64,000 nucleotides of DNA from Chitinophaga sp. CF118 (GTDB lineage: Bacteria; Bacteroidota; Bacteroidia; Chitinophagales; Chitinophagaceae): NCBI RefSeq assembly GCF_900112615.1, contig NZ_FOMK01000001.1, forward strand, positions 434,001 to 498,000, read 5' to 3'. Positions 63,009 through 64,000 of the stretch are shown here, piece after piece (the first letter of the stretch is position 1; each line of letters starts with the position of its first letter). The notes below the pieces were generated by a model. The model saw only the letters and a program-made list of their open reading frames with translations. It had not been told where the DNA came from and searched no databases. The position numbers and the translations under genes are program-made.

Positions 63009-64000
63009 TTATTGCGTTGCTTCCCTTATGAAATATTGGCCACCTTTCCGGGTAGGAAACGTAAGGGTATAACTCCCTGCTTCCTTTGCCAGCTGCCCTT
63101 TAATACCTTGTACCTCCAAGGGCTGGAATGACCTCAGTATACATGTATCTCCATTCAACGATTTTATACTGGCAGATGTCAAACGGTTATTTCGCCAATG
63201 AAGATCCAGCTCAAACCCACCTCTTGCCCGCAAGCCTGTAATATCACCACTTTTCCACGCAGAGGGTAATGCAGGCAGAAGATTTATAAATCCTTCGTGG
63301 CTCTGCACCAGCATTTCAGCCATACCAGCAGTGCCGGCAAAATTGCCATCAATCTGAAAGGGGGGGTGCGCATCGAAAAGGTTGGGATAAGTACCTCCTC
63401 CATTATGCATTTCGATCTCATCTGTATTGGTATATTGTAACAACTGGCGGATTAAATGATAGGCATGATCGCCATCATGCAAGCGAGCCCACCAGTTGAT
63501 CTTCCATCCACGGCTCCAACCTGTACCGCCATCACCGCGTATCTCCAATGTCTTTTTGGCCGCTTCAAAAAAATCGGGGCTGTTTCCGGCAGTGATTTGC
63601 CTACCAGGATACAGCCCGAACAGATGTGATACATGACGGTGCTGCATATCTGTTTCAACAAATTCCTTATTCCATTCCAGCAGCTGCCCGTTGCTACCTT
63701 TCTGCATAGGAAACAGCCTGGCTCTTTTCGCCAGCACCGAGTCACGGAAAGGCCTATCCGTGCCAAGCGCCTTTGCAGCCTCGGCAACATTAGTAAATAG
63801 ATCCCAGATGATAGCCATGTCCATTGTACTGGCCACAGAAACAGCCTGCTCTTTGCCGCTGCTATCCCTAAACTTATTCTCAGGTGATACTGAGGGGGCA
63901 GTGACCAGATGCCCCTGGCCGTCTTCCACGAGCCAGTCAAACATGAACTGTGTAGCTGACTTCATCAACGGATATGCAGTATCGGCAAGAAATGCCTTGT
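63009..64000 (-). CDS. GH95 alpha-L-fucosidase-like enzyme, C-terminal part (5' end outside window)
   Basis: The frame is open through base 64000 on the minus strand (…[16 protein letters not shown]). Conserved GH95 features are present: [16 protein letters not shown], then [20 protein letters not shown] and the segment [22 protein letters not shown]. The C-terminal beta domain ends at the stop. GH95 enzymes release alpha-1,2-linked L-fucose (some members act on galactose). Signal peptide and N-terminal domain lie beyond the window. It does not appear to belong to the tRNA-associated accretion zone. Confidence 0.92.
   Translation of the reverse strand, partial: KAFLADTAYPLMKSATQFMFDWLVEDGQGHLVTAPSVSPENKFRDSSGKEQAVSVASTMDMAIIWDLFTNVAEAAKALGTDRPFRDSVLAKRARLFPMQKGSNGQLLEWNKEFVETDMQHRHVSHLFGLYPGRQITAGNSPDFFEAAKKTLEIRGDGGTGWSRGWKINWWARLHDGDHAYHLIRQLLQYTNTDEIEMHNGGGTYPNLFDAHPPFQIDGNFAGTAGMAEMLVQSHEGFINLLPALPSAWKSGDITGLRARGGFELDLHWRNNRLTSASIKSLNGDTCILRSFQPLEVQGIKGQLAKEAGSYTLTFPTRKGGQYFIREATQ

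Noticed and set aside
62829..63131. 100-codon plus-strand ORF with hydrophobic stretch
   Set aside because: It begins inside the SDR remnant and runs into the GH95 gene on the other strand; no family recognised, so probably accidental.

Overview
The window looks like chromosome from a Bacteroidota bacterium close to Chitinophaga (family Chitinophagaceae). The grounds are three SusC/SusD pairs, two ECF sigma/FecR pairs each next to a SusC that carries an STN domain, LytS/LytTR two-component systems, FG-GAP/UnbV and vanadium-haloperoxidase genes, several glycoside hydrolases, a Bacteroidota-type promoter (TTTG, 19 bp, TAnnTTTG), and a general absence of Shine-Dalgarno sites. The taxon is inferred from gene content; no 16S gene is present.

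Layout. 1-12 kb: three LytS-type histidine kinase/LytTR regulator pairs, the first cut by the window edge. Between them lie a leaderless serine hydrolase with a beta-propeller protein, an outer-membrane barrel protein, a Crp-family regulator, and a quinone-oxidoreductase/EgtD-type methyltransferase pair. 12-17 kb: a secreted serine hydrolase, then a DtxR-family repressor divergent from a diheme cytochrome/Rieske/porin operon whose promoter contains a perfect inverted repeat. 17-26 kb: bestrophin, AraC regulator, small secreted proteins, a large membrane protein and an SPFH protein. Several strong hairpins lie between these genes.

24.7-34.3 kb: a SusC/SusD, FG-GAP/UnbV and haloperoxidase cluster. 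It is preceded by a 1.4-kb AT-rich gene-free stretch holding three 110-bp direct repeats and a second two-copy repeat. 35.7-43.8 kb: a GH43 enzyme divergent from sigma/FecR/SusC(STN)/SusD. 43.9-55.2 kb, mostly minus strand: lipoprotein-sigma-FecR-SusC(STN)-SusD-surface lipoprotein-GH16-GH30. This is a polysaccharide utilisation locus probably aimed at beta-1,3/1,6-glucan.

55.35-62.9 kb: a tRNA-Asp gene followed by an accretion zone. The tRNA 3' flank and its terminator recur three more times (about 57.5, 59.7 and 61.0 kb), each time behind a related stretch of about 110 bp bounded by 9-bp inverted repeats. These repeats split the zone into cargo modules: (i) rhuM plus an ABC-ATPase-like protein, (ii) SDR plus AraC, (iii) a small membrane protein with group II intron and AraC debris, and (iv) a DUF234-type ATPase followed by an SDR remnant. 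A decayed second rhuM lies directly behind the second repeat. No integrase is visible. This is the most unusual region of the window. The window ends inside a GH95 alpha-L-fucosidase gene.
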